Shown: positions 5,335-15,832, counted from the first letter of the stretch. The stretch is DNA of 33,242 bases from Burkholderiaceae bacterium (GCA_027486025.1 JAIXPY010000135.1:1-33242), one strand, 5' to 3'. Translations and numbers: made by a program. Notes: generated by a model not told the origin, from the sequence alone.

Positions 5335-6549
5335 TCAAGCAAGCTTCTCCGCATTCATCATTGGAGTCAGTTTTGAATAATGCCGCTCAATCATGCCAAC
5401 ACTAGTGCCCATTTGCCTAGCCAATGTGTGTATATCAACACCGCTAGCTAGTGCAAATGTGGCATAAGTATGGCGCAGGCTATACAAGGTTCTATTTTGA
5501 CCGCCTCCATCAATTCTCATATTGCTACGAACCATTAAGTTGCGAAAGATATTTTCCATGTTGCTAATTTGCTCGCCTGTTGGCAGACGAAATATCAATT
5601 GATCTACCTTAGCTTCAATCACAGCATTCAAGCTCGAATATGGCAACTCTTGCCACTTCAAGATCTCTTCTAAAACCTTGACCACCCTATTCTTAGCAAC
5701 TAAGTAGCGTGGGCCTGTCTTGCCTGACACCCAAATTCTCAAGTATTTCTTATTGCCGATCCAATGCCACTGCAAATGCTTCCAGCGTAAGGGCAATGCT
5801 TCTGTTCCATGACGAACACCTGTATTGACCAAAAACTCGATATAGAAAGAACATAGTGTTCGCATCATGGCTGTTCTCGCCGTATAACTACTCTTTTGCC
5901 AAGTCTCTGTATAGCTCAATAATTCTGCAATCTCTTCTGCGCTAAATGCAGGTCTTGGCTGGCTTTTCTTTCCTTTGCTATCTAACAATGGAACGGCTTT
6001 GTTAACCGCAATATATCCACGATCTCTCGCTAGATTAATTACACGTATATACGCACTAGCGTGATTACGCTTAGTGCTGGCCATGGGTATTCTCCCCATT
6101 TCGGCAATTCTCCATGATTCAAAATCCGTCAGCAGTTCATTGGTAATTTGACCAATCTCGTATTGCCCAAAGAACGGAATAAGGTATTTGTTAATGGCAA
6201 AGACATAATCCCTGTAAGTTCGCTTACCTGTTTTGTTGTGTAGAGCCTGTGCCATATTGGCAATTTCATCCAAGGCAACCTGCTTAAAAGTCTTGGTCAC
6301 GACTGCCAAGCCAGCGCTGATCTTGATCTTTACTGTCTCGTAAATGGCTATGGCTTGGGTTTGGGCCGTATCAAGATCTTCTGTAGCAGTAGATGCGGCA
6401 TGCCATTCGCCATTGGGTAATTTGAAGCGGCATTGCCATTGATGGCTTTTAGGTCGCTTGAACAGAGTTAGCTCACCCTGTAACAATCTAATTGTTTTGG
6501 GTGAGTCTAGGCTTGTATTGGCTGGAAAGAAATACTGTAAGTTTTGCAA
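5335..6549 (-). CDS. Tyrosine-type integrase (likely island integrase)
   Basis: A 404-aa phage integrase family protein: N-terminal arm-binding-like domain (about 1-85), SAM-like core-binding domain (about 88-185) and catalytic domain (200-400). Catalytic residues visible are Arg246 (NTGVRHG), Lys277 (VSGKTG), Arg359 in YSLRHTYATFA and Tyr391 (ERHYSKL). The position usually held by His or Trp in box III reads Thr382 (MGTSVG), and box II begins with Tyr rather than His, as in many phage integrases. The only usable start is TTG 6549; an in-frame TAG lies four codons upstream inside a boundary palindrome, and no ribosome site is visible. The start may have been remodelled by that element. It is the best candidate for the tRNA-Phe-specific enzyme although it is 5 kb from either end. 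Confidence 0.88.
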   Translation of the reverse strand: MQNLQYFFPANTSLDSPKTIRLLQGELTLFKRPKSHQWQCRFKLPNGEWHAASTATEDLDTAQTQAIAIYETVKIKISAGLAVVTKTFKQVALDEIANMAQALHNKTGKRTYRDYVFAINKYLIPFFGQYEIGQITNELLTDFESWRIAEMGRIPMASTKRNHASAYIRVINLARDRGYIAVNKAVPLLDSKGKKSQPRPAFSAEEIAELLSYTETWQKSSYTARTAMMRTLCSFYIEFLVNTGVRHGTEALPLRWKHLQWHWIGNKKYLRIWVSGKTGPRYLVAKNRVVKVLEEILKWQELPYSSLNAVIEAKVDQLIFRLPTGEQISNMENIFRNLMVRSNMRIDGGGQNRTLYSLRHTYATFALASGVDIHTLARQMGTSVGMIERHYSKLTPMMNAEKLA

Positions 6550-6553
6550 GTCG

Positions 6554-6574
6554 AGCGTCTAGTTACGGGACGCT
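6554..6574. repeat. Boundary palindrome, copy 3 (inverted orientation)
   Basis: AGCGTC, 9-nt loop TAGTTACGG, GACGCT. Read on the minus strand the loop is CCGTAACTA, matching the other copies, so this is the one copy in opposite orientation. It lies between the integrase start (4 bp away) and the end of the res gene (34 bp away), marking the left border of the restriction operon. Confidence 0.85.
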
Positions 6575-6608
6575 TACAAGCTTAAGTTCAAATTAGGATT
6601 TGGGCGAT

Positions 6609-9600
6609 CTATTTACTCGAGACAAGCTCTCTTAGCTTGCCATAGCTATCAACTACGTCGTAACGGACCTTATCCACATCAATGCGCTTATTAATTTCTT
6701 CGAAGAATTTTCTAGCACATTTGATCTTGGACTTTTCAATCTCACTCAGCTGCATTGAAGACATAGAGCCTTTTGTTTCAGCCACGAAGTAGATATGCTT
6801 TACATCACCATGCTTGAAGGAAATCGCCCAATCAGGATTGTATGAACCAACTGGTGTGGGTATTTGAAAGCCGCGTGGTAACTTTGCGTAAACAACTACT
6901 TCTTCACTTGTATCAAGCTCTTTGACGAAGTTTCGCTCTACATTTGAGTCCGTCACTACGTAGTCATAGATATGACGCTTCAGTTTATCTCCAGCCTTAG
7001 AAAAGTCTTGCTTAGACTGAGTGCTTGTGAAAATATCAATGTCATGCGTTTCAGAAATAGGGTCATAAGCTAAATGCTCAATGATGCTAGTAGCCTTCTG
7101 CTCGTTAATTAGACGGCTACTTTCGGCAATGAAGCTTTCAGGATTAGTCCTGAACTGAGCAAATACAGGTTTAGTTACACCACCTAGGATTGACACGATC
7201 GTTGCACGAGTAAGTTGTGTAGCCTCTGCAATCTTTCCAACTAGATCATATTTGACTGATGAATGGGCTGAGACACGCTCACTTGCAGTCTCAGTTTCAA
7301 CAAGCGTGAACGCATCACCACTTTTCACATCGTCATAGGTGGCAGTATCCGCTTGCTCGCCACGATGCACCGTGTACTGTAAAGGCGTAACCCGCATCTC
7401 AGCATCCAACGTTGCTATACACTTTGCAATCAGCTCTTGACTATCAAAGTGGACACTGTATGCAGCTTTACTATTAATGCGATTCCAAAGCTCCTTGAAC
7501 TCTTTTTTCTCAAAATTACCGTTCAATGGATTGATTTTTGCACCACGATCATTTTCAGGCATTGGTAGCTGTGTATCATTGAACACTGTTTCAATGAGAG
7601 CAAAAACTTGCTCTGCATATGGCTTTAATTCAGGAGGTAACTCAGCTACAGTGCCAGTACGCTTTTCTTCATGGTACTTCTCAGCGACTCTATCCAAATC
7701 ATCCGTGTAGTCGTTCTTGACTAGGTACTTGTAGATTTGCTTTGCGATCTGAGGTGTCACAGCTACATCACCAGCATCTGTCTTGAGGACTTTGCCTGAA
7801 AAATATGCCTCATTTGCAACTCTAGGACGCTCTGAAAGCGATTCGCTAATATCACGCTGTAATGCTGTTACAAAGTCTTTGTAACTTTCACTCGCAACAA
7901 CCGTAAGCACATTCACCTGATGTACCGTTGCTGGATTGTCCATGCGATCACCAAGCTGATTCACAGACAGACGTAAGCCACGTCCAACTTCTTGTCTACG
8001 TGAAATTGTGTTGTCACTATGTTTCAGTGTGCAAATCACAAACACATTTGGATTGTCCCAACCTTCACGCAATGCTGAGTGTGAAAAGATAAAGCGCACT
8101 GGCTCTGCAAACGAGAGCAAACGCTCCTTATCTTTCAGGATCAAGTCATACGCATCAACATCATCTGTTTCGGTGGATTTTTTGCCAGTTTCAGGATCAA
8201 CAAGGCGCTTGGTCTTCTTATCAATTGAGAAGTACCCGCTGTGCGTCTGATTAGCATGTATGCCACGCAAGTACTTGTTGTAAGCAGTGTCTTCGAGAGT
8301 GAGAACTTCGTTCAGTACGTTGTTGTACTCTTCCTCAAAAATACGCGAGTATTCACCTTGCTCATCATCTTGGCTGTAATCACGATACTTCACAACCTCG
8401 TCAATAAAGAAAAGGCTAAGCACCTTGATGCCTTGATTGAACAAGCTCTGCTCTTTCTCAAAGTGGGCTTTAATTGCTTCACGGATTTGAATACGGCGCA
8501 ATGACAACTCATTCACATCGCCCACAGCTTCACCTGCAATAAGCTCAATACCATTCGTAAAGCTAACAGTGTCTGTGTTTGCATTTATGTCAGCAATGAC
8601 GTAACCATTATGGTACTGTTCCATACCATTTGATTCGTCATACAGGTTTTGACCTTTTGAGAGTTTGCGAACAACACGTTTATTGCCATTGTTTTGTTTG
8701 ATCTCAAATTCAATACGAGCTTCAGGTGGCTTAGTGGCGCTCACTTGAATTCCTTCAAAATAAAGATAGCTATTTGTGCCTGATAAGCCTTTGACGGAAA
8801 TGCCGCGAACAGCAATCTTCTTCACCAGCTTTTGGTTATACGCATCCAGAGCATCAAGGCGATGAATCTTATTGTGCGTAGTCTTGTGTGTGGCTGAATA
8901 GCGCAACATGAATAAAGGATTGAACTCCTTCAATGAGTCCAGTGTCTTTGCCCCTTCCATCTTTTGAGGTTCATCCAAGATCATGATGGGCTTATTGCCC
9001 TTGATCACATCAATTGGTCTTCGTGACTGAAAGTCATCAAGCTCCTCGTAAATCCTACGTGCATCCTTACCAGTCGCATTGAAAGCTTGGACGTTGATTA
9101 CCATGATATTGATTCCTGCATCTGAGGAATAGCTTTCAAGGTTATGCAACTGTTTTGAGTTGTAGATGAAGAATCGAGCCTTCTTGCCATAACTTTCTAG
9201 AAAGTGATCAGCTGTGATCTGAAGGGACTTGTAAACACCCTCGCGGATCGCAATGCTTGGCACGACGATGATGTACTTGCTCCAGCCATAGAGTTTGTTA
9301 AGCTCAAATATTGTCTTGATATAGCAATAGGTCTTTCCAGTACCCGTTTCCATCTCAACATCTAGGTTTACTTGACAAACCTTAGTGCTGATTAAGTTTG
9401 CTGAAACAGGTAGGTTTTGACCACGCTGTACTTGTGCAATGTTTTCAAAAATCTTGCTGTTACTGATTGTGAAATCTGAATTCCTAAAACCAGTGTCAAA
9501 CATTGCTTCAGTAGCATTGTTAGCCTTGCCAGGATCAACGCGATACTGAACAGCACTTGCAAGTGATTGACCTACGAAGCAGTCCGTAACAGCTTGCACT

Positions 9601-9641
9601 GCTTGAGATTGGTATTTTTGAACTTTGAACTTAAGCTTCAT
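6609..9641 (-). CDS. res: Type III restriction enzyme, Res subunit (helicase-endonuclease)
   Basis: A 1010-aa protein, the usual size of type III Res subunits, which translocate or slide on DNA using ATP and cut when they meet an oppositely oriented site. Walker A is METGTGKT (about 97-104), the DEAD-box-type motif is LDEPQKM (about 222-228), and motif III is RYSATHKT (about 248). The C-terminus carries the PD-(D/E)xK nuclease with PDW (about 936-938) and ETKG (about 955-958). The start is taken at ATG 9641, with AAGG 7 nt upstream inside the end of mod; the TTG at 9647 is too close to that site. It is the last gene of the operon and works as a complex with Mod. Confidence 0.95.
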   Translation of the reverse strand: MKLKFKVQKYQSQAVQAVTDCFVGQSLASAVQYRVDPGKANNATEAMFDTGFRNSDFTISNSKIFENIAQVQRGQNLPVSANLISTKVCQVNLDVEMETGTGKTYCYIKTIFELNKLYGWSKYIIVVPSIAIREGVYKSLQITADHFLESYGKKARFFIYNSKQLHNLESYSSDAGINIMVINVQAFNATGKDARRIYEELDDFQSRRPIDVIKGNKPIMILDEPQKMEGAKTLDSLKEFNPLFMLRYSATHKTTHNKIHRLDALDAYNQKLVKKIAVRGISVKGLSGTNSYLYFEGIQVSATKPPEARIEFEIKQNNGNKRVVRKLSKGQNLYDESNGMEQYHNGYVIADINANTDTVSFTNGIELIAGEAVGDVNELSLRRIQIREAIKAHFEKEQSLFNQGIKVLSLFFIDEVVKYRDYSQDDEQGEYSRIFEEEYNNVLNEVLTLEDTAYNKYLRGIHANQTHSGYFSIDKKTKRLVDPETGKKSTETDDVDAYDLILKDKERLLSFAEPVRFIFSHSALREGWDNPNVFVICTLKHSDNTISRRQEVGRGLRLSVNQLGDRMDNPATVHQVNVLTVVASESYKDFVTALQRDISESLSERPRVANEAYFSGKVLKTDAGDVAVTPQIAKQIYKYLVKNDYTDDLDRVAEKYHEEKRTGTVAELPPELKPYAEQVFALIETVFNDTQLPMPENDRGAKINPLNGNFEKKEFKELWNRINSKAAYSVHFDSQELIAKCIATLDAEMRVTPLQYTVHRGEQADTATYDDVKSGDAFTLVETETASERVSAHSSVKYDLVGKIAEATQLTRATIVSILGGVTKPVFAQFRTNPESFIAESSRLINEQKATSIIEHLAYDPISETHDIDIFTSTQSKQDFSKAGDKLKRHIYDYVVTDSNVERNFVKELDTSEEVVVYAKLPRGFQIPTPVGSYNPDWAISFKHGDVKHIYFVAETKGSMSSMQLSEIEKSKIKCARKFFEEINKRIDVDKVRYDVVDSYGKLRELVSSK

Positions 9642-9650
9642 AGTCAAGCC

Positions 9651-11549
9651 TTAAATGCACTTCACTTCAGTGCTTGGTGAAACAAGCTTGAAAATTTGCT
9701 CTACGTTAATCTTCACGCTATCTGACTTAAAACCTGCATCACGAAATACAACGCGTAATGGCTGTTTTTTTGCTAGCTCTTTCACAAACTCTTCATCAAC
9801 ACCACCATTGCCATCAAAACAAGCTGCTAATGCGTTTTTGTCTACGAGATAAACAGCTTTACCTTGAATGGTCTCCTTATGAATGGGTAGTGACAAATCA
9901 ACACCCCAATCAAGAAGCACTTGAAATAGCAAATCTTCAGGCGTTCTGCCTGCTTTAACGTTATCTGCTTGATCGCTAAGTAAATCCTGAGATACCGCAT
10001 CGGGTTTGTAATAAACATCAGTTAGATTAGATGAATCAACCTTCAAAACTCTAAAACCAGTATCAACACTGTGATCACCTAGATTTCCATTAAACAATTT
10101 TCCCGCTCTAACAATGCGATCAATACTTAAGCTTGATATAGTTTTATAACCTAATTTATATGCTACTGAATCAGCCTTAAATTCATTTGTGCCTTTTTGT
10201 ATCTCTTGATCAAGCTGCACTAAGATGAATTTTCGATTACCACCATCCAAAGCATTTTGTGCCATAACAGCATGAGCTGTAGTACCAGATCCTGCAAAAA
10301 AATCAAGAACAATGTCCTCACTCTTAGCATTGGTAGCCAAATGAACAATTCGCTGTATTAATCTAGTTGGCTTTGGATTATCGAAAACTAAATTTCCATC
10401 AAATAAGTTTTTCAATTCTTGACTTGATTCTTGGTTATGCCCTACTGATTTATTATCCCACCAGGTCCAAGGTCTAATGCCCTCAGATTCTGAAATAAAT
10501 TTTTTCAAACGAGGTCGATTGGATCCATTTGCTCCAAACCAAATTCTATTGTCACGCTGTAACTCAAGAAACGTACTCTCTGCCAATGCCCAACATCTGC
10601 CTTCTGGGGGAGGCATTTCAAGTCCAGAAGGAGTTTTGATGCTATAAAACTGGGACTTTGGCGCTCTACCTGTTTGCCCAGTTAAATCAACTGAAGCCCA
10701 GTCACCGCGAGGGTCTGAGTCAGGATTTGAAAAGCTTTTTCTCCTTTCATCATCAATTTGCAAATAAGACAACGACATAAGTTCAGCATTTTTAGCGTAT
10801 AGCAAAATATGATCGTGGGCTGCACTAATTGCCATTCTTGCATCTGGCGATGTTTTCTTCTGCCAAACAATATTTGCAATAAAGTTTTGGTCACCAAAAA
10901 TTTCATCGCAAACTTTACGTAAATTGTGAACCTCGCCATCATCAATGCTAATGAATATAAGGCCATCATTTGCTAGTAGATTTTTTGCTAGCTTAATTCT
11001 TGGATAAATCATGCTTAGCCAATCTGAATGGAATCTACCATTTGACTCAGTATTGGCTATTAAGCGACCACCAAGGTCATCTTTTTGACCAGACTGCTTA
11101 AGATAGTCATCATTAGCCATTGAAAAGTCATCATCATAGATAAGATCACTACCAGTGTTATAGGGTGGATCAATATAAATTAACTTAACCTTCCCTAAAT
11201 AAGTTTCTTGTAGCAACTTAAGAGCATCAAGATTATCGCCCTCTATAAATAAATTTTTAGTTGAGTCAAAACCGATACTTCTATCCTTTAACGGCCTCAT
11301 AGTTTTGAATATGGGGGAATTTGCTAGAAGCAGGGATTCACGTTTTCCAGGCCAGTTAATCTGATATCTTTCTTGCTGTCCATCAACTAATTGTTCAGAT
11401 AACTCTTGGCGAAATAATTCAAAGTCGAATACTTGTACTAGCTGACCATTAGGATTCTTTGCCTCTGTAACAAAATTAGGAAATAAAGCCTTTAGCTTCT
11501 CCAAATTTATTTTTACAGCTTCAGGTGTTTGCATCTGCAATTTTTCCAT
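9651..11549 (-). CDS. mod: Type III DNA methyltransferase, Mod subunit
   Basis: A 632-aa adenine or cytosine-N4 methyltransferase of the beta class: the catalytic motif IV DPPYNTGSD (127-135) comes before the SAM-binding motif I LDFFAGSGTTAH (415-426). The region between them, about 290 residues, holds the target-recognition domain that sets site specificity. Mod gives the recognition and protection part of a type III system and partners with Res. The start at ATG 11549 has AAAGG 6 nt upstream; the longer TTG start is less likely. The gene lies 10 bp after DUF4391 and 9 bp before res, so all are co-transcribed. No frameshift or simple-sequence tract for phase variation is seen. Confidence 0.95.
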   Translation of the reverse strand: MEKLQMQTPEAVKINLEKLKALFPNFVTEAKNPNGQLVQVFDFELFRQELSEQLVDGQQERYQINWPGKRESLLLANSPIFKTMRPLKDRSIGFDSTKNLFIEGDNLDALKLLQETYLGKVKLIYIDPPYNTGSDLIYDDDFSMANDDYLKQSGQKDDLGGRLIANTESNGRFHSDWLSMIYPRIKLAKNLLANDGLIFISIDDGEVHNLRKVCDEIFGDQNFIANIVWQKKTSPDARMAISAAHDHILLYAKNAELMSLSYLQIDDERRKSFSNPDSDPRGDWASVDLTGQTGRAPKSQFYSIKTPSGLEMPPPEGRCWALAESTFLELQRDNRIWFGANGSNRPRLKKFISESEGIRPWTWWDNKSVGHNQESSQELKNLFDGNLVFDNPKPTRLIQRIVHLATNAKSEDIVLDFFAGSGTTAHAVMAQNALDGGNRKFILVQLDQEIQKGTNEFKADSVAYKLGYKTISSLSIDRIVRAGKLFNGNLGDHSVDTGFRVLKVDSSNLTDVYYKPDAVSQDLLSDQADNVKAGRTPEDLLFQVLLDWGVDLSLPIHKETIQGKAVYLVDKNALAACFDGNGGVDEEFVKELAKKQPLRVVFRDAGFKSDSVKINVEQIFKLVSPSTEVKCI

Positions 11550-11559
11550 TATTGACCTT

Positions 11560-12219
11560 TTAATCAATCAGATGGTTGAGTTCTTCAACCATGATACGCA
11601 GCTTTGAATTCAACTCTACTTTTTTATTGAATTGCTTTTCTGCCATAACTTTATTCTTTAACCCATCAATCAAAATTGACTTAATCTTTATTGCAGATCT
11701 ACGCTCGACAAACTCTTCCAGACTTTCATCTTGTCTCATTTGTGCACCACAAACAGCGAGAATAATTTGCTCGTAGATTAAATTTAAATTAAGTCCAATG
11801 TCTAACTTCGCCCGTTGAATTTCATCAGAGCAGAGATTCGAGTGCATATAGCGGCTAATTTTCCAGCCATCAGCATTTGATTTTGTTTTTAACGCACAAA
11901 CTGTTTTAACCCCTGCCTTTGATTTAATTTCGAAGACGATTGGAAATTTAACTGCCTTATCTATGCAAAGCAAAATATCTTCGCTTAGATCATCATCTTT
12001 TAGTGCTATCTCAAAAATTTGGATTTCAGGAATGTCTTTCGTGGCCTGAACATTAATAGTTTCAGGAGCTAACTTGTATAGCCATGTAATCTGTTCAACC
12101 TGTTTAACAAACATATCTTTGAGCTTATTTGAAACGTTTCCATGCTCATAAAATTTAGTCTTTGGAATAGTCTTTCCAAAAAATGCATTTTTAGGGTAAT
12201 CAAATAGGACTGCTCTCAT
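11560..12219 (-). CDS. DUF4391 domain protein of the restriction operon
   Basis: A 219-aa protein matching the DUF4391 family (N-terminal LFDYPKNAFFGKTIPKTKFYEH, then a KQVEQITWLYKLAPETINV segment and a long helical C-terminus with Lys-rich coiled coil). DUF4391 proteins are usually encoded between an SNF2-type helicase and type III mod/res genes, as here. Their role is unknown; because they always travel with the methyltransferase they may be a structural or targeting subunit. Its ATG is 2 nt after the helicase stop, suggesting coupled translation. Confidence 0.85.
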   Translation of the reverse strand: MRAVLFDYPKNAFFGKTIPKTKFYEHGNVSNKLKDMFVKQVEQITWLYKLAPETINVQATKDIPEIQIFEIALKDDDLSEDILLCIDKAVKFPIVFEIKSKAGVKTVCALKTKSNADGWKISRYMHSNLCSDEIQRAKLDIGLNLNLIYEQIILAVCGAQMRQDESLEEFVERRSAIKIKSILIDGLKNKVMAEKQFNKKVELNSKLRIMVEELNHLID

Positions 12220-12221
12220 GG

Positions 12222-15200
12222 CTAGCCCTGAACGACAATAAACGCCACAAGCTCAAACTCATCAATGCCAGCAATAGCATTCACCAGGGCTGTAGTCTTA
12301 CCTGATGTAAATAGACTATCCAAATCTTTCTCTTCCTTCACGTCAATCATGCTCTTGATGGCTGAACTTAGCAGCTCTGAGTAGATGCCCATTTTTCTTC
12401 CATCAGCAGTTTCTTTGTTGAATTGCTTACATACTTCCAGCAACGGCTCAGGCTGCCCTTTGCAGTTAGCTCTCACTAAGTCAAGTAAAGGCTTAACTTC
12501 AGTGTGGTTCGCAACAACATTGCCACCCACGTCTACATAAACAAGGTAGTAAGGATGCAACCTGTTGTGCTGGTTCACGTTAATGCCATCATTGCGATTT
12601 CGCAGCGTGAATATTGCTCCAGAAGGTAAACCCTGTTCAGGTTTGGCTGGAATAACGGCATGCATACCGTTTGGCAATGCTGCGAGATCGCCATTTGCTT
12701 TGACGTAGTTCAGCAAGTCCATCCTAAAATCATTTAAACCAAGGTCTGTAATAGATACGCCTGTTTTTAGATCCTCAAGTTCAATCACTTCTTCCTGTAA
12801 TTTACGCAATTGCTCTTTGCGGTATGCAACATCGTTGGCTTGTGAGCTAAGTACGTTGTCATCACCCGTAGCAGTTACGTCTGCAATCATCATGCGACTT
12901 TCAACACGCTCTTTCAAATTGATGTATTCATCCAATGAAATATCAGGCCAATAGTTCACTAATTGGATTGAAGTATTCTGAGAGCCTATACGATCAACGC
13001 GACCAAATCTTTGAATAATGCGAACAGGATTCCAGTGAATATCGTAATTCACTAGATAATCACAATCCTGAAGATTCTGCCCTTCTGATATGCAATCTGT
13101 TCCAATTAGTACATCAATCTCTAAAGACTCGTTTGGAAGAATCAAAGTCTTTTCCTTTGATCTCGGTGAAAACAGCGTTAAGAGTTCCTGAAAGTCATAC
13201 CCTTTACCTACAGTAGATTTTGGCGCGTCCTTCCCCGTAACCCTTCCAGTGTGCAACCCACAGTTTTTAAGTAAGTCATCAGCTAAGTTCGCATACAAGT
13301 AGTTTGCAGTATCTGCGAAAGCCGTAAAAATCAATACTTTTTTGTTGTCAACATTAATTGGATTTTTGATCTTTTCAGCAATTAATTTTTTTAAGTGCTG
13401 TAACTTTGCATCAGCATCTGGAGTAATTTTTTGCATTGACTGGAGCAATGCATTAATAATTTCTAAGTCAGCGCTTAGCTCATGCGACCACGAAGGTAAA
13501 TCCATATCCGCAAGGTTAATCTTTACCTTGCCACCAATCTCATTTTCACTTAATAAGGGAAAGTCATCCTCATCTGCCTCTAACTCTTCAACACCATCAG
13601 TCCAATCAGTAATTGAAACTACGGTGCCAGCTCTATTGAATTCCTCAATTTTTTCCAGTGTTTTTTTGTTGCTGTCACGCAAGCTAGCAAGAGTTAAACG
13701 GAAAGCCTGTACTGAACTTTCTAAACGCTTTAGCAAATTGGTCGTCATTAAAGCTTGTAAGCTTTTCTCGCGATCAAGCTGCCTTAACTTACCTTTTCCG
13801 CCGTCCACTTCTGTGTCATATAAATCTTCATACTTCTTCATGCGACTTGGAAGAATGTAACTAATGGGCGCATAAACAGCTAATTTCAATAGTGATAGCT
13901 GTTCAAATATTTGATTAAAGCTCATCACATCTTTACGATCTGTAAGCTGGCAATGGAAGGACAATGGCTTTAGGCGATCTGGGAATCTGCCAATATCCGT
14001 AGTGTCATAAAAGTTCTGAATGTGCTTTCTTGATCTTGCAATCGTGACACTGTCTAACAATTCAAAAAAATCGAAATCTAGGCCATCAAGAATTGCGCGA
14101 GCTGTACGCTTTTCAGGCGGCAACTTTGCCCAATTATTAAAGGCTAGCTGGGCATTTCGAAAAATTTCTTCAATGGATTTGGTTGTCCGTAATTTTTTAG
14201 TAAGGCTCTCTGAGTCACCTTCATAGGCCAACGCAAGCTGGTTACGTAAATCATTAAAGCGATTATTCACTGGTGTGGCGGAAAGCATCAATACTTTAGT
14301 CTTCACGCCTTCACGTATGACTTGGTTCATTAATTTCTGATAGCGAGTTTCCTTGCCTTTATACGCATCATTGTTTCTAAAGTTGTGTGATTCATCAATC
14401 ACTACAAGATCATAGTTACCCCAATTGATACGATTAAGAGGCGTTCCAAAGGATTCACCAGATGTTCTACTCAAATCAGTATGTGCAAGCACATCGTAAT
14501 TAAAGCGATCGCTAGCGAAAATATTAGTCTTAAGATTGCGGCTGTAATTTAACCAATTATCAGCAAGCTTCTTAGGGCACAAGACAAGAACCGACTTGTT
14601 TCTTAACTCGTAGTACTTGACCACTGCCAATGCAGTAAACGTTTTACCCAGGCCGACGCTGTCCGCAAGAATGCAGCCGTTGTATGTTTCTAGCTTGTTA
14701 ATGATTCCAGTAGCTGCATCTTTTTGGAAGTTAAAGAGCTTTTTCCAAATTAATGTCTCTTGATAGCCTGTCCTGTCATTTGGCAAAACATCCTCATCAA
14801 GATCTTCTAGAAATTCGTTAAAGATGTTGTAAAGCATCAAAAAGTAAATTCTCTCAGGCGAATTTTCTTGAAAGACAGATGCGATGTGCTCGCAGATTTG
14901 CTCCGTTACATCTATAACTTTTTCTTGATCGCTCCAAATCTGCTCAAACAAGGTCAAATATGTATTAGTAAAAGCTGCGTCATCCATCTTGTTTACAAGA
15001 TTAGATACTGCATTGCCTTGCTGATAACCTAAATCTACTGCGGTAAAGCCATGCAAGGGCATGTATGCAGTGTCGACATCTCCTGACTGGACGCAAGCAA
15101 ATTGCTGCATAGGGGCTTTCGACTTATTAGATTTAAATGTAGCCTTTCGCCGCAACCACTCCGCACACTCTTTAGCAATTGCACGTTGGTTCAGCTTGTT

Positions 15201-15488
15201 TCGCAACTGAATCTCAAATTCAGTGCCATAAAGACTTTTTTCACGATCCAACTTCGGAATGTGAAACTCTCTACTCTCCTTTGTTACCTTGTCCGTAACT
15301 TCATCTGGCACAAATGTTGGTGCAGTAAAAATGAACTGGAGACTATCCACCATCTCTAGCTCTTGCTTTAAGGCTTCATAAGCGTATATAGAAAAGCAGG
15401 ATGCAGCTATCTTTAGCTTTGAAGCTGGCTTGATGGATTGCCTCAGATCATCGCCAAGTAGGCGATTGATGTTATCTAGTAGCTCCAT
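12222..15488 (-). CDS. SNF2-family helicase with PLD-like N-terminus
   Basis: A 1088-aa superfamily 2 ATPase. The N-terminal region (about 20-150, KIAASCFSIYAYEALKQEL onwards) resembles the phospholipase D-like domain found ahead of such helicases, but no clear HKD motif is visible, so nuclease activity is doubtful. The helicase core has Walker A DSVGLGKT (276-283), DESH (365-368), MLSATPVNNR (about 401-410), and motifs V-VI TDCISEGQNLQ and QRFGRVDRIGSQ (826-837). A C-terminal extension of 250 residues follows. The start at ATG 15488 has AGAGGA upstream and overlaps the RHH gene by 17 bp. In this context it probably remodels or moves along DNA to extend the type III system; this is inferred. 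Confidence 0.9.
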   Translation of the reverse strand: MELLDNINRLLGDDLRQSIKPASKLKIAASCFSIYAYEALKQELEMVDSLQFIFTAPTFVPDEVTDKVTKESREFHIPKLDREKSLYGTEFEIQLRNKLNQRAIAKECAEWLRRKATFKSNKSKAPMQQFACVQSGDVDTAYMPLHGFTAVDLGYQQGNAVSNLVNKMDDAAFTNTYLTLFEQIWSDQEKVIDVTEQICEHIASVFQENSPERIYFLMLYNIFNEFLEDLDEDVLPNDRTGYQETLIWKKLFNFQKDAATGIINKLETYNGCILADSVGLGKTFTALAVVKYYELRNKSVLVLCPKKLADNWLNYSRNLKTNIFASDRFNYDVLAHTDLSRTSGESFGTPLNRINWGNYDLVVIDESHNFRNNDAYKGKETRYQKLMNQVIREGVKTKVLMLSATPVNNRFNDLRNQLALAYEGDSESLTKKLRTTKSIEEIFRNAQLAFNNWAKLPPEKRTARAILDGLDFDFFELLDSVTIARSRKHIQNFYDTTDIGRFPDRLKPLSFHCQLTDRKDVMSFNQIFEQLSLLKLAVYAPISYILPSRMKKYEDLYDTEVDGGKGKLRQLDREKSLQALMTTNLLKRLESSVQAFRLTLASLRDSNKKTLEKIEEFNRAGTVVSITDWTDGVEELEADEDDFPLLSENEIGGKVKINLADMDLPSWSHELSADLEIINALLQSMQKITPDADAKLQHLKKLIAEKIKNPINVDNKKVLIFTAFADTANYLYANLADDLLKNCGLHTGRVTGKDAPKSTVGKGYDFQELLTLFSPRSKEKTLILPNESLEIDVLIGTDCISEGQNLQDCDYLVNYDIHWNPVRIIQRFGRVDRIGSQNTSIQLVNYWPDISLDEYINLKERVESRMMIADVTATGDDNVLSSQANDVAYRKEQLRKLQEEVIELEDLKTGVSITDLGLNDFRMDLLNYVKANGDLAALPNGMHAVIPAKPEQGLPSGAIFTLRNRNDGINVNQHNRLHPYYLVYVDVGGNVVANHTEVKPLLDLVRANCKGQPEPLLEVCKQFNKETADGRKMGIYSELLSSAIKSMIDVKEEKDLDSLFTSGKTTALVNAIAGIDEFELVAFIVVQG

Positions 15489-15654
15489 GCTTCCTCTTTT
15501 GAGTTGGCCCACCAGTCTCGTCTACTTTACTCACGACTGCTTTCATGTGCTCGCGAAGTACTTGAGCAGCAGGAACATCTAATTTTTGACATGCTGCAAT
15601 GAAAGCATCTCTAAGCTCCTGCTCAACCCTTATTCGCATTCCAGCGTCTTTCAT
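15472..15654 (-). CDS. Small RHH-like DNA-binding protein, probable operon regulator
   Basis: A 60-aa protein with MRIRVEQELRDAFIAACQKLDVPAAQVLREHM, a pattern of a short beta-strand followed by two helices as in ribbon-helix-helix (RelB/DinJ/CopG-type) regulators. The start is ATG 15654 because GGAGG stands 4 nt upstream; the longer 80-aa reading lacks this. It overlaps the helicase gene by 17 bp and is the first gene of the restriction operon, so it may autoregulate it, much as C proteins do, or be an antitoxin-type protein. No toxin partner is adjacent. Confidence 0.75.
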   Translation of the reverse strand: MKDAGMRIRVEQELRDAFIAACQKLDVPAAQVLREHMKAVVSKVDETGGPTQKRKHGATR

Positions 15655-15687
15655 ACCGCCTCCGTGGCTCCAATGTGTATCCACTTT

Positions 15688-15716
15688 ACTATAGGAAACA
15701 TCGATTTTGAGCAAGA
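15688..15716 (-). promoter_or_regulatory. Predicted sigma70-type promoter of the restriction operon
   Basis: On the minus strand TATAGT (15693-15688) is a good -10, and CTTGCT or TCTTGC at 16-17 bp is a weak -35. The start point would fall about 25-30 nt before the RHH gene's ribosome site. The boundary palindrome 15717-15737 abuts the -35 on its upstream side. Confidence 0.4.
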
Positions 15717-15737
15717 AGCGTCCAGTCTTTAGACGCT
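15717..15737. repeat. Boundary palindrome, copy 4
   Basis: AGCGTC, 9-nt loop CAGTCTTTA, GACGCT, with perfect 6-bp arms. It sits immediately upstream of the restriction operon promoter and, with the copy at 6554-6574, encloses exactly that operon. Confidence 0.82.
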
Positions 15738-15832
15738 AGCTAAATTTAGTTAATGATAATTTTTCATTGGGCTCATCTAGTGAGCTTCCCAGCACATATT
15801 CTGATATTTCATCGCTCACCATGGAGATTGCT

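Noticed and set aside
6554-6574. Boundary palindromes as ordinary intrinsic terminators.
   Set aside because: No T-run follows on either strand in most copies, some lie upstream of genes, and proper terminators occur separately (18574-18597).
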